A stretch of 64,000 nucleotides of DNA from Paenibacillus sp. An7 (GTDB lineage Bacteria > Bacillota > Bacilli > Paenibacillales > Paenibacillaceae). The stretch lies in NCBI RefSeq assembly GCF_009870785.1, contig NZ_WTWX01000006.1:62001-126000 (forward strand). The letters are read 5' to 3'. Under the pieces are notes generated by a model. The model was not told the DNA's origin. It saw nothing but the letters and a program-made list of their open reading frames with translations, and searched no databases. Position numbers and translations under genes: made by a program. Shown here piece after piece: positions 32,847 to 42,300 of this stretch. Position 1 is the first letter of the stretch; the number at the start of each line of letters is the position of its first letter.

Positions 32847-33644
32847 ATGGATTTTCCTGTGTATCTTACTATTGGGTCCTTACGGATTCACCCCCATGTA
32901 CTATTCGAATCCCTTAGCTATTTTATCGGATTTAGGGTCTATCTGTGGACACGAAGACCGAGCGGGATGTCTGCCCTGACAAGTCTGCAAATTTTAGCGG
33001 GTACGATTCTGGGTGCAGCGATTGGTGCCAAGTTGCTGTTTTGGCTTGAAGACCCGGTCGCTACCTGGGAGCATCTTCGTCAAGGACAACTCTTATGGGG
33101 CGGAAAGACCATTGTCGGAGGGTTACTCGGAGGACTGATCGGGGTGGAACTTACAAAGCGCTGGGTAGGATGGTCCCAATCGACGGGGGATGATTTTGTG
33201 TATCCGCTGATGCTCGGTCTTTGTATAGGAAGAATCGGATGTTTTCTTACCGGACTGGATGACCATACCTATGGTACGCCGACGACATGGGTTACGGGTG
33301 TGGATTTTGGAGATGGGGTCGCTCGGCATCCAGCGCAGCTCTATGAAATCTTCTTTCTTATTATATTAGCTATACTGCTCATCCCGCTTTATCGTCAAAG
33401 CCGTGGTAAAAGCAGTACATCTACTCAAGTAAAGTATGTATCTGGAAGGATGTTTCAGTGGTTTATGGCAGGGTACCTATTGTTTCGTCTTGGTATTGAA
33501 TGGATCAAACCAACGCCGCATCCGTATCTCGGACTGAACAATATTCAGCTTGCCTGCATCGCTGGTGTGCTTTATTATGCTTGGCTTATTTATGGCAAGA
33601 AGAAGGTAGATCATCAAATAACGAGTTCGAATATGCAAGCCTAA
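32847..33644 (+). CDS. Divergent Lgt-family membrane protein lacking the HGG histidine
   Basis: A 265-aa protein with about seven membrane segments, from MDFPVYLTIG (AGGAGTG upstream). Lgt landmarks are visible: GGKTIVGGLLGG (canonical SFHGGLxG region), GLCIGRIGCFLTG (canonical AIGRxGNF), RHPAQLYE, and FRLGIEWIKP. In true prolipoprotein diacylglyceryl transferase the HGG histidine is essential; here it is Val, and the Asn of GRxGNF is Cys. The RHPxQLYE and Arg residues are kept. It therefore probably binds phosphatidylglycerol-like lipids but is not the housekeeping Lgt. The radical-SAM gene follows after 27 bases. Confidence 0.75.
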   Translation: MDFPVYLTIGSLRIHPHVLFESLSYFIGFRVYLWTRRPSGMSALTSLQILAGTILGAAIGAKLLFWLEDPVATWEHLRQGQLLWGGKTIVGGLLGGLIGVELTKRWVGWSQSTGDDFVYPLMLGLCIGRIGCFLTGLDDHTYGTPTTWVTGVDFGDGVARHPAQLYEIFFLIILAILLIPLYRQSRGKSSTSTQVKYVSGRMFQWFMAGYLLFRLGIEWIKPTPHPYLGLNNIQLACIAGVLYYAWLIYGKKKVDHQITSSNMQA

Positions 33645-33671
33645 ACTGTATTTAACAGGAGGAGCGATTTC

Positions 33672-35114
33672 ATGCCTAACCGTCCTTATCTCTATCACGA
33701 ACTGACCAACAGTATATGTACGACCTGTTATCGCAAAGTAGAAGCAAAGGTAATTGAAGAAGACGGCAAAATCTACATGGTCAAAAGATGCCTCATTCAT
33801 GGACCGGAGAAAGTGCTGATCTCCACCGATGTGGAGTATTATCACCGGACTCGTCAGTTTATTAAGCCTTCAGAAATGCCGCTCGTGTGGAATACTCCGA
33901 TCAAGTACGGATGCCCTTATGACTGCGGATTATGTCCAGATCATGAGCAGCACAGCTGCCTAACCTTACTAGAGATTACCGATCACTGTAATCTCCAGTG
34001 TCCGATCTGTTTTGCAGAATCTTCACCGCATCGTACCTCGTACCGGTCACTTGCTCAGATTGAATTTATGTTAGACCGTATTATCGAAAATGAAGGCGAA
34101 GCAGACATCGTGCAAATCAGCGGCGGAGAGCCGACGACACATCCTGATTTTTTTGAAATTTTGGATATGTGTAAAGCGCGTCCCATCAAACATATTATGG
34201 TGAACACGAATGGAATTCGTATTGCACAGGACCGGGAATTTGCCCGTAAGTTATCTGAATATACTCCTGGATTTGAGGTCTATTTGCAGTTCGATAGTTT
34301 TGAAGCACATGTACTGAAAGAGCTGCGAGGGGCAGACCTAAGACGGATACGCCAGCAGGCGATTGACCATTTAAATGAATTTAACATTTCTACAACCTTA
34401 GTTGTTACGCTGAAAAAGGGCCTTAATGACGGAGAGATTGGTGACATTATTCAGTATGGTCTTCAGCAGAAAGCCGTTCGCGGTGTCACCATCCAGCCTA
34501 TTCAGGCCGCAGGGAGACTCGAAGGATATGACCCTGCAACTGATCGCCTGACGGTGAGTGAAGTAAGGCAGATGATCATTGATCAGTCGGGAGTATTTGA
34601 CGAAGATGATATTTTGCCGGTTCCATGTCACCCGGACTGCCTCGCCATGGGATATGCGCTGAAGCTTGGCGGACAAGTTATTCCGCTGACCGGAATGATT
34701 GATCCTGACATTTTACTTGAAGGGGACAGCAATACGATCGTATTTGAACAAGATCCGGTGATTAGGGATAAAATGTTTGAGCTATTGTCGACCGGCCACT
34801 CGCCGGAGTCTTCCGCTCTATCATTGAAAAGCCTGCTCTGCTGTCTGCCGCTCGCAGCCGTTCCCGAAGAGATTACGTATGACAACGTGTTCCGGGTGAT
34901 CATTATGCAGTTCCTTGATGCGCACAATTTTGATGTGCGTTCTGTCAAAAAGTCCTGTGTTCACATTGTCCATCCTGATGGACGAATCATTCCTTTTGAT
35001 ACTTATAATTTGTTCTATCGGGACGATAAAGAAGAACTGCTGAAAGAACGAAAGAATGAGATTGTAACCGCATGGGATCGAGATACCAAGGTCGTACCAG
35101 TGAGTGAGAATTAG
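33672..35114 (+). CDS. Radical-SAM protein of the MJ0619/tetraether lipid synthase-like group
   Basis: A 480-aa soluble protein. An N-terminal Cys/His site (Cys16, Cys19, Cys40, His43) is followed by GCPYDCGLCPDHEQHSC (Cys81, 85, 88, 96; extra metal or Fe-S site) and the radical-SAM motif ITDHCNLQCPICFAE (Cys106, 110, 113), then the GGEP motif. The CPYDCGLCPxHxQ segment is what I associate with archaeal MJ0619/Tes, which joins lipid tails, and related bacterial proteins. The neighbouring Lgt-like gene supports a lipid substrate. The reaction is not known; a methyltransferase-like or C-C coupling activity is possible. RBS AGGAGG precedes the ATG. Confidence 0.8.
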   Translation: MPNRPYLYHELTNSICTTCYRKVEAKVIEEDGKIYMVKRCLIHGPEKVLISTDVEYYHRTRQFIKPSEMPLVWNTPIKYGCPYDCGLCPDHEQHSCLTLLEITDHCNLQCPICFAESSPHRTSYRSLAQIEFMLDRIIENEGEADIVQISGGEPTTHPDFFEILDMCKARPIKHIMVNTNGIRIAQDREFARKLSEYTPGFEVYLQFDSFEAHVLKELRGADLRRIRQQAIDHLNEFNISTTLVVTLKKGLNDGEIGDIIQYGLQQKAVRGVTIQPIQAAGRLEGYDPATDRLTVSEVRQMIIDQSGVFDEDDILPVPCHPDCLAMGYALKLGGQVIPLTGMIDPDILLEGDSNTIVFEQDPVIRDKMFELLSTGHSPESSALSLKSLLCCLPLAAVPEEITYDNVFRVIIMQFLDAHNFDVRSVKKSCVHIVHPDGRIIPFDTYNLFYRDDKEELLKERKNEIVTAWDRDTKVVPVSEN

Positions 35115-35260
35115 ATTTTAGGATAGAGTAGGGTCGGAGAGCAGAGATGCGATCCGGCTTTTATTTTTGTGTGAAGAATTTATCGGAATTATTTTAATGT
35201 AATGTCACATTTCAGAACTATGAATTGTTATATAGGCGTGGAAAGGAGGGAGAGGCACCT

Positions 35261-35836
35261 TTGAACTCTATACAGTGGAACAGTGCAGATGATCGTGAGC
35301 AATTACATTTAGATCATATGATCCAGAGGATACAGCAGGGAGAGACCGAGCCCTATAGAGTCATTGTCGAGAAGTATCAAAGGCAAATCTATGTATATTG
35401 TTATTACTTATTAAAGCAGACCGAAATGACACAGGATGCGGTCCAAGACATTTTTATTAAGGCGTATGAGAACATAGCAAGCTACACGAGACCTGGTTCT
35501 TTTTCAGCATGGCTCTACAAAATTGCGTACAACCACTGTATGAATCTTAATAAAAAGAAATTCCGAGATGTAGAGCTGCTCAAAATCTTTAAGCATACTT
35601 ACTCGGCAGAACTGGCATACAAGAAGGACGCCCAAAGCACTGACAGATTAGAGATCCTAATGGATCAGCTTTCTTTTGATGAAAAACATATTCTGCTGCT
35701 TCGCGCAGTGGAAGACTACTCTTATGATGAGATCGGACAAGTCATGAATATTAAGGCCGCTACGGCGAGGAAGAAATTTGAGCGTATACGTAAAAAACTG
35801 ATCAAAAGAAATGGGGAAGGTGGGCTGCGTGTATGA
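35261..35836 (+). CDS. ECF-type RNA polymerase sigma factor
   Basis: A 191-aa protein. TTG is chosen as start because AAAGGAGGGAG lies about 9 bases upstream. Region 2 is seen in YRVIVEKYQRQIYVYCYYLL and DAVQDIFIKAYENI, and region 4 in LLLRAVEDYSYDEIGQVMNI followed by a basic helix. The gene overlaps the anti-sigma gene by 4 bases (ATGA), the usual sigma/anti-sigma arrangement. The regulon is unknown. Confidence 0.9.
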   Translation: MNSIQWNSADDREQLHLDHMIQRIQQGETEPYRVIVEKYQRQIYVYCYYLLKQTEMTQDAVQDIFIKAYENIASYTRPGSFSAWLYKIAYNHCMNLNKKKFRDVELLKIFKHTYSAELAYKKDAQSTDRLEILMDQLSFDEKHILLLRAVEDYSYDEIGQVMNIKAATARKKFERIRKKLIKRNGEGGLRV

Positions 35837-36954
35837 AGAATCATTTACATAAAAAAGAGGAACCCATAGATCAGGTTATCCGAATGATACGAGAAAAAGA
35901 GGTTCCTATTGATCTCACGGATCGGGTGATGGAGGAGATTTATCAAAATAAAACAAACCGCAGGGGGCGAAAGAAGATGTGGAGGAAAATGGTGGTTTCA
36001 ACGGCTATTGCGGCATCAGCAGTTATGGTGATTGTAGGGAGCGGATTTGTGTCACCAACGATGGCGAGTTCGTTGCAGCAAATTCCGGGAATGAAGAGTA
36101 TCTTTGCATTTGTGGATGATCTTGGACTGAGAACAGCATCAGAGAAAAAATTAGCAGCTACCCCAAATGTTAGTGTGGTTCGAGGGGATACCACATTTAC
36201 GGTCCCTGAAATCATCTATGACGGCACGAGGGTATCACTCAGTCTAGTACGTACGACGCAGGATAATTCGGATGAGTCAGGAGAGAAGCTGAACGAAGAT
36301 CTAAGCGGCTATACGCTGCAGATCAACGGAAGAGATATAAACGAGTATGCACCCAAATATGGTGGGATATCTCAATTTTATCACCCTGGAGCATCTGAGA
36401 ATTCTGTGATTTTGGAATTTTCCGATTTACGAAATCAAGAAGGAACACCTTTTCCTGATTCGTTCATCCTTACTTTAAACCTGGAAGTTAAACCATTTGA
36501 GGACCCTGTCGTTATGCATATCCCTGTTGAGAAGACGAAACAGGATATCGTTGATATTTCTCCTAATGAGACCAAGACCCATGGAATCTATACAGTAACT
36601 TTAAAAAGAGTAGAACTAACACCAATAACGACAAATATCTCAACTCACTTCGTTCTGCCAGAAGGAATGAAATATGATCCGCTAACGACAGGTTTGGATT
36701 ACGATGTGTATGATGATGAAGGTAATGAGCTGAGAATAGTTAGTGGAAATGGGAGAGGTCAGGCAAATAGCTCTGGAATGATTTCAGATCTCCGGCTAGA
36801 ACCTTTTACTACGCTCCCGTCTAAGATCATCATCAAACCTTATCAAAATATATATAGTGACACCGAAAAAGGGAAGTTTAAGTTTGACGAGGAAGGGAAT
36901 GTGATGAAAACCTATTTTCCTGAACTTGAGTTTGAAGTGGATATTGAGAAATAG
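35833..36954 (+). CDS. DUF4179 anti-sigma factor, single-pass membrane protein
   Basis: A 373-aa protein. The N-terminal 55 residues are cytoplasmic and charged, expected to bind the sigma factor. One membrane segment follows at about residues 56-75 (STAIAASAVMVIVGSGFV). The extracellular part starts MASSLQQIPGMKSIF and fits DUF4179, followed by an Ig-like beta-rich region. It would hold the sigma factor until an envelope signal. It overlaps the sigma gene by 4 bases. Confidence 0.87.
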   Translation: MKNHLHKKEEPIDQVIRMIREKEVPIDLTDRVMEEIYQNKTNRRGRKKMWRKMVVSTAIAASAVMVIVGSGFVSPTMASSLQQIPGMKSIFAFVDDLGLRTASEKKLAATPNVSVVRGDTTFTVPEIIYDGTRVSLSLVRTTQDNSDESGEKLNEDLSGYTLQINGRDINEYAPKYGGISQFYHPGASENSVILEFSDLRNQEGTPFPDSFILTLNLEVKPFEDPVVMHIPVEKTKQDIVDISPNETKTHGIYTVTLKRVELTPITTNISTHFVLPEGMKYDPLTTGLDYDVYDDEGNELRIVSGNGRGQANSSGMISDLRLEPFTTLPSKIIIKPYQNIYSDTEKGKFKFDEEGNVMKTYFPELEFEVDIEK

Positions 36955-37014
36955 TTCTTTTATCAGCTGAGGCGGGGAAGAATTGAATTAGAAGAAATGA
37001 ATTAGAGAAATTAG

Positions 37015-37048
37015 AAAAAAGTAACCTTGATTTAAGGTTACTTTTTTT
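37015..37048. terminator. Terminator between convergent anti-sigma and ROK genes
   Basis: AAAGTAACCTT and AAGGTTACTTT form the stem around GATTT, with A-run and T-run on the two sides, so it can act in both directions. Confidence 0.85.
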
Positions 37049-37062
37049 ATGCTTATTTTCGT

Positions 37063-38187
37063 TTAAATCTCATTCAAAAAGGATTGAATAAAAGTGATGG
37101 CAGCGCCATTAGAAACTCCATTTTCAGATGAACGGCTAATATAAATAAATGGCTCATTGCTAGGAAAAGCAGTGCGCTCATACACTTTTTCATGAAGAAG
37201 TTGGATATCGTGCTCATTTAAGTAAGGAGAAATATGTCCGCCCAGAATAAACTCCCTATTAATGACAAGATGAATGTTGTTGATTGATAGTGCTAAATGA
37301 TCTAAGAACACATTCCATCTTTCCATATAGGAAGGATTCCCGGAACGTAACTGCTGAAAGAAAAATTCTAATGATTCATCTTCTTTTAGCAGCGCACTGA
37401 CAGAACAAAGTGTTTCCATACACCCTGTTTTTCCGCAGTAGCAAAGAGAACCGCGTGGATCAATTGTCATATGTTCTACCGTGCCGCTATGTCCTTCATT
37501 CCCCATATCAATTTGGCCATTGATAATAATGGCTCCTCCAAGATGCGTACCAATCGACAGATAGACAGCATCATCAATATCCTTCCTGATCCACAGTTCC
37601 GAGGTTGCAGCACATTTAGCATCATGAAAAAATCCGCAAGGGTAATCAAGGTGCTGTGAAAAAGCAGAAATGTGGAGACCGGTACAATTTAATATTTTTC
37701 CGTAGGTGATGTTTTGTCCATCCGCTGATGTTAACGCTTGTATGGCAAAACCAACACCCAGAACTTGCTCCTGTTCTATCATAAGAGAGGAGATGAAAGC
37801 TTTTACAGCTTGACTCACTTGCAGGAAGTAACTTTCTTCATTTGCGTATGTAAGTGACAGGTTGGTTTTATGAAAAACAACACCAAGCAAATCTACTGCG
37901 GAAATACAAATTGTATTTCTTTGAATTTCAACTCCTATGCTGACACGAGCCTGCGGACATAATGCATATGCCGTTGCACGTCTTCCAACCGAGGATTCAA
38001 ATTGCCCGCTCTTTTCAATCAGTTTTTCCTTTTCTAAGCGAACTAAATTTTGAGTGACCGTTGGCAGACTCAGATGAAGCCGTTGTGCGATCTCTTGTTT
38101 TGAGAGCTTCTCATTTTGATAAATAAGATGATAAATCGATGAATAATTACTTTTCTTTATATCTTTAAATGTAATGTTATGATCCAT
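37063..38187 (-). CDS. ROK-family transcriptional repressor (XylR/NagC-like)
   Basis: A 374-aa protein. The N-terminal winged helix-turn-helix (SKQEIAQRLHLSLPTVTQNL) is followed by a ROK sugar-binding domain. CYCGKTGCMETLCS is the CxCGxxGCxE zinc motif, and GHSGTVEHMTID precedes it. It is divergent from the SDR/kinase/symporter operon and likely represses it until a pentose, pentulose or pentitol binds. Confidence 0.88.
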   Translation of the reverse strand: MDHNITFKDIKKSNYSSIYHLIYQNEKLSKQEIAQRLHLSLPTVTQNLVRLEKEKLIEKSGQFESSVGRRATAYALCPQARVSIGVEIQRNTICISAVDLLGVVFHKTNLSLTYANEESYFLQVSQAVKAFISSLMIEQEQVLGVGFAIQALTSADGQNITYGKILNCTGLHISAFSQHLDYPCGFFHDAKCAATSELWIRKDIDDAVYLSIGTHLGGAIIINGQIDMGNEGHSGTVEHMTIDPRGSLCYCGKTGCMETLCSVSALLKEDESLEFFFQQLRSGNPSYMERWNVFLDHLALSINNIHLVINREFILGGHISPYLNEHDIQLLHEKVYERTAFPSNEPFIYISRSSENGVSNGAAITFIQSFLNEI

Positions 38188-38341
38188 GAATAAACCCCAT
38201 TATATAAATGACTTTTATAAAATTACTTTAAATATAACATAGCTATCGAATACATAACAATTGGAAGCAAAATAGAAGTGACTAACGAATCATAAAATCC
38301 ATGCAATTGGTGTGAAATAAGTCGCTGTTTTTTATGGAAGG

Positions 38342-38369
38342 TTGACTTTTCTTATCAAGTGGGTATATT
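38342..38369 (+). promoter_or_regulatory. Sigma-A promoter of the pentitol/pentulose operon
   Basis: TTGACT, a 16-base spacer and TATATT lie about 70 bases before the SDR start. The following leader is very AT-rich with overlapping inverted A/T tracts, which may be the ROK operator, but no clear site could be defined. Confidence 0.5.
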
Positions 38370-38436
38370 ATGTAAATTAATTTTATCAATCTATTTAATA
38401 AAACTATTTTACAAAATAGAAAGGGGAAATATACTT

Positions 38437-39213
38437 ATGGGGATTATTGAAAAAATGAGATTAGACGGAAAGAAGATCTTCGTTACAGGTGGAGCGAGAG
38501 GAATTGGTAAAAGTGTTGCAACCGCTTTCTGCGAGGCAGGAGCTGATGTGGCTATCGTGGATTTGGATTTTGAAGAAGCAGAGAAGACAGCTGCCGAACT
38601 CGAAAAAAACCATGGAATCCAAGCGATTGCTATTAAAGCCGACGTTACAAATCCGGAAGATGTAGATTCTATGATTACAAAAATCCTGAGTGCTTTTGGA
38701 CGTTTAGATGTTGCTTTCTGTAATGCGGGAATCTGCCTGAATATACCTGCTGAAGAAATGACGTATGAACAATGGAAAAAAGTAATCGATATCAATCTTA
38801 CCGGGGTGTTTTTAACAGCCCAAGCCGCTGGAAAAGTAATGTTAAAGCAAGGCGGAGGTTCCATTATTAACACAGCTTCGATGTCAGCACATATCGTAAA
38901 TGTACCGCAGCCGCAGTGTTCTTATAATGCTTCTAAAGCAGGAGTCATTCAACTTACAAAATCTCTAGCGGTAGAGTGGGCAACTAGAAATGTGCGCGTG
39001 AATAGTATCAGTCCAGGATACATAGGAACAGAACTTACATTGAATTCCCCAAGCTTACAACCATTAATTGAACAATGGAATCAAATGGCGCCTCTTGGCA
39101 GAATGGGGAGACCGGAAGAACTACAATCCATTTGTGTTTACCTTGCAGGAGATACCAGCAGCTTTACTACGGGAGCAGACTTTGTAGTGGATGGCGCTTT
39201 TACTTGTATCTAA
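38437..39213 (+). CDS. SDR-family dehydrogenase, probably polyol/pentulose-active
   Basis: A 258-aa short-chain dehydrogenase. The cofactor motif is TGGARGIG, Asp42-type VAIVDLD favours NAD(H), NAG is present, and the catalytic Ser-Tyr-Lys appears as ASMSAH...SYNASKAG. The C-terminal motif region is SPGYIGTELT. AAAGGGGAA precedes the ATG. With the FGGY kinase and GPH symporter downstream it likely oxidises a pentitol (arabitol or xylitol) to the ketopentose that the kinase phosphorylates. Confidence 0.85.
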   Translation: MGIIEKMRLDGKKIFVTGGARGIGKSVATAFCEAGADVAIVDLDFEEAEKTAAELEKNHGIQAIAIKADVTNPEDVDSMITKILSAFGRLDVAFCNAGICLNIPAEEMTYEQWKKVIDINLTGVFLTAQAAGKVMLKQGGGSIINTASMSAHIVNVPQPQCSYNASKAGVIQLTKSLAVEWATRNVRVNSISPGYIGTELTLNSPSLQPLIEQWNQMAPLGRMGRPEELQSICVYLAGDTSSFTTGADFVVDGAFTCI

Positions 39214-39260
39214 TCTAATAGACTTAACGAATGAAACAATTACATCAGGAGGTGACATCC

Positions 39261-40790
39261 TTGTTCTATTTACTCGGTACAGATATTGGTACATCAGGAA
39301 CCAAAACAATCTTAATGGACACAGAGGGAAATTTAATTGCCCAAGATTTACAGGAATATGATGTACTTACACCGAGACCTTTATGGGCTGAACAGTGGCC
39401 AGATGTATGGCTCGAAGCTGCGAAGGTTTCTATTAAAAACACAGTGAAGAAGGCAAATGTTCCAGCAGAGAAGATACGCGGAATTGCAATTAGCGGTCTG
39501 TATGGAGGTTCTGGAATTCCGTTAGATGAAAATATGGAGCCTATTAGACCTTGTATGATCTGGATGGACCGTAGAGCGGAAGAAGAAACGAAATGGGTTC
39601 TGGACACGATTGGAGAAGAAAAACTATTAGATATTACTCACAATGGAGCAGATCCTTATTACGGTTTTACCAAAATATTATGGATGAAAAATAATGAATC
39701 GGAAAACTGGGAAAAAACAAAATTATTTTTGCCCCCAAATGACTATGTTATTTATAAACTAACCGGAAGCATTGCAATTGATTATTCGTCAGCAGGAAAC
39801 ATTGGCGGTATTTTTGATATGAATAACAGAACATGGTCTAAAGAAATGATGGATGCCATGGGAATTCCTATGTCGATGATGCCTGAAAACATAGTAGAAT
39901 CCACAGATATTATCGGAGGACTGACAAAGGACGTGGCAGCTGAACTGGGACTCTCTGAAGGGATGCCAGTGATTGCAAGCGGTATTGACTGCGGGGCAGC
40001 GAATATTGGACTTGGTGTATTTGAATCTGGTATTTACGCAGCTGCAATTGGAACCTCAATGTGTGCAGCGTTAATTTCGGACAAACCAATCAAGGGAAAG
40101 AATCTCATTGTCTGGCCCTATCTCTATGACGCTCAAAGGCTTTCTTATTATTTTGCCGGAGGTGCCACAGCAGGAGCAATTGTGAAATGGTTCCGTCAAA
40201 CGATGTGCCAATTTGAAGTGGAAGCCGAGAAAAATGGCGGTGAAAATGCCTATGATGTATTGAATAAGCAAGCAACTGCGATTCCCGCTGGCAGTGAGGG
40301 TCTTATTGTTCTTCCTTACTTCATGGGGGAAAGAAGCCCAATATGGGATTCAGATGCAAAAGGAACGATGGTTGGACTTACTCTGGCACATACAAAGGCT
40401 CATATCTATCGTGCATTTCTGGAAGCGGTTGCGTTCTCATTGCGTGATGCAATGGAAGCAACGGGGGAGAACTTAGGTGAATCTATTATAATCGCCGGCG
40501 GCGTAACAAAGTCAAAAGTCTGGAGACAAATCTTTGCCGATGTGACGGGTTATTCCGTTGTCTGTCCGATTCATGATGTGGAAGCCAACATGGGGGATGT
40601 CATGCTTGCTGGAATTGGGACAGGACTTCTATCGTATGAAGATGTGAAAAAGTGGCAGGTACTGGATCAGAAGATTATGCCCGACCCCAAAAACCATGAG
40701 AAATATAATGAATATTACCGTGTATATAAATCTATTTATCATCATTTAAAGCAAGATATGAAAACGTTATCAAGGTTATCAAAAATTTAG
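39261..40790 (+). CDS. xylB: FGGY carbohydrate kinase, xylulokinase-like
   Basis: A 509-aa kinase. TTG is chosen because AGGAGGTGA lies just upstream, giving MFYLLGTDIGTSGTKT with the phosphate-1 motif. Other FGGY signatures are WAEQWPDVW, ISGLYGG, MIWMDRRAEEE, GIDCGAANIGLGV and GGVTKSKVWRQIFADV. Closest in pattern to xylulokinase; L-xylulose or other pentuloses remain possible. Phosphorylates the sugar with ATP in the cytoplasm. 47 bases after the SDR stop. Confidence 0.85.
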   Translation: MFYLLGTDIGTSGTKTILMDTEGNLIAQDLQEYDVLTPRPLWAEQWPDVWLEAAKVSIKNTVKKANVPAEKIRGIAISGLYGGSGIPLDENMEPIRPCMIWMDRRAEEETKWVLDTIGEEKLLDITHNGADPYYGFTKILWMKNNESENWEKTKLFLPPNDYVIYKLTGSIAIDYSSAGNIGGIFDMNNRTWSKEMMDAMGIPMSMMPENIVESTDIIGGLTKDVAAELGLSEGMPVIASGIDCGAANIGLGVFESGIYAAAIGTSMCAALISDKPIKGKNLIVWPYLYDAQRLSYYFAGGATAGAIVKWFRQTMCQFEVEAEKNGGENAYDVLNKQATAIPAGSEGLIVLPYFMGERSPIWDSDAKGTMVGLTLAHTKAHIYRAFLEAVAFSLRDAMEATGENLGESIIIAGGVTKSKVWRQIFADVTGYSVVCPIHDVEANMGDVMLAGIGTGLLSYEDVKKWQVLDQKIMPDPKNHEKYNEYYRVYKSIYHHLKQDMKTLSRLSKI

Positions 40791-40865
40791 AGTGGTTCAC
40801 ATGGATCTTTTTTCATGAGATCAGGGAAATTGACATCAATAGATTAGTAGGGACGGAGTGAAAAT

Positions 40866-42194
40866 ATGTCTAAGTGGAAAAAAAGAATTGGTTACGGCAT
40901 TGGCGATCTAGGATGTAATCTTGTGTTCAGCACAATGGGTTCCTATCTGCTCTTCTTTTATACTGACGTTTTTGGAATAACAGCAGCAGTTGCAGGTACG
41001 TTAATGTTATTAACGAAAATAATCGATGCTTTTGCAGATACCGGCATGGGACTATTAGTAGACCGAACACATACCCGATGGGGTCAAGGAAGGCCTTATT
41101 TTATCATTGGTGCTATTCCTTTTGCTGTATTTACGATTATGACATTTATTGTGCCTGATTTCAGTATGACAGGGAAAATTATTTGGGCCTATGTTACATA
41201 TACCTTGCTGAACATAGCTTACTCGGTTGTTAATATACCATTAAATACGATTGTACCGAGATTAACTTCAGATAATCATGAGCGGAACTGGTTAGTATCG
41301 ACAAGAATGATCTGCGCCTTACTTGGAACCGCTTTAGTTATGTCAATTACCATGCCAATGGTAGATTTTTTTGGACAAGGTGATGAACAAAGAGGTTACT
41401 TAATCACAATGAGCATCTATGGCATCATGGCACTTATCATATTTGTGATTACTTTTATGAGTACCAAAGAGGTTGTTCCGCCAACCATCAATTCTGGGAA
41501 ATCTTCTTTCAAAGAAGACTTTAAGGGATTAACCGGACAAGCTGCCATATTCTTTATCGTGAATTTTCTCTATTTTGCTCTTTTTGTAATACGAAATACA
41601 ACTGTAATTTATTATTTTACTTATAATTTGAACCGTCAAGATTGGCTTACTTTTGTTGGGCTATTCGGGATTTTATCGGGTCTGCCTATGCTCATTATTT
41701 TACCTTGGCTTCAAAAGAAGGTGTCAAAAAGAAATATACTGCTTTTAAGCACGATCATTTACATCGTAGGAGATTTGCTTATTTATTTCGGAAAATCCTC
41801 ATCGTTTTTAGTCATAGCAGGGCTTGCGATCACAGGGCTTGGTATTTACGGGATCTTCGGAGTTACATTTGCTATTCAGCCCGATATTATTGATTATTCA
41901 GAGTATAAGAAGAATAAAAGTATATCTGGGATGATTGCTGCGATTCAAGGTTTCTTTGTAAAAGTAAGCTTGGGGCTCGGGAGTTTCTTAATTGGGGTTG
42001 TTCTAAAAATGGGAGGCTATGTTCCCAACGCCACACAAAACTCAACAGCACTCAGCTATATTGAACTCTGCTTTATTTGGGTGCCGCTAATCATTTGTCT
42101 GTTGATTGGAATTACCATGTGGTTCTATAAACTGGATGACCAGCGGGCAGCGATGGATGTAGAGCTTGAAAGACGACGTGCTCTTATTCAATAA
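40866..42194 (+). CDS. GPH-family sugar:cation symporter (MFS superfamily)
   Basis: A 442-aa transporter with 12 membrane segments, of the glycoside-pentoside-hexuronide (MelB/XynT) family. Family motifs are KIGYGIGDLGCN-like (RIGYGIGDLGCN), KIIDAFADTGMGLLVDRTHTRWGQGRPY, and the cytoplasmic loop after helix 6. It likely imports the substrate of the upstream dehydrogenase and kinase with H+ or Na+. It is the last gene of the operon and a terminator follows. Confidence 0.9.
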   Translation: MSKWKKRIGYGIGDLGCNLVFSTMGSYLLFFYTDVFGITAAVAGTLMLLTKIIDAFADTGMGLLVDRTHTRWGQGRPYFIIGAIPFAVFTIMTFIVPDFSMTGKIIWAYVTYTLLNIAYSVVNIPLNTIVPRLTSDNHERNWLVSTRMICALLGTALVMSITMPMVDFFGQGDEQRGYLITMSIYGIMALIIFVITFMSTKEVVPPTINSGKSSFKEDFKGLTGQAAIFFIVNFLYFALFVIRNTTVIYYFTYNLNRQDWLTFVGLFGILSGLPMLIILPWLQKKVSKRNILLLSTIIYIVGDLLIYFGKSSSFLVIAGLAITGLGIYGIFGVTFAIQPDIIDYSEYKKNKSISGMIAAIQGFFVKVSLGLGSFLIGVVLKMGGYVPNATQNSTALSYIELCFIWVPLIICLLIGITMWFYKLDDQRAAMDVELERRRALIQ

Positions 42195-42217
42195 AATGTT
42201 TATATAATATTATTACT

Positions 42218-42250
42218 AGCTTCCTTGAGTATAAATCAGGGAAGCTTTTT
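42218..42250 (+). terminator. Terminator of the pentulose operon
   Basis: AGCTTCCTTGA pairs with TCAGGGAAGCT (one G-U) around a 7-base loop, followed by TTTT. Confidence 0.8.
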
Positions 42251-42300
42251 GATATAAAGGGGATAATATCCTGTATATTAGTGGGAATAGAGGTGATATT

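Noticed and set aside
32847..33644. Housekeeping prolipoprotein diacylglyceryl transferase (lgt)
   Set aside because: The essential His of the HGG motif and the Asn of GRxGN are replaced, and the gene is not beside hprK or other usual lgt neighbours; it is described as a divergent family member instead.
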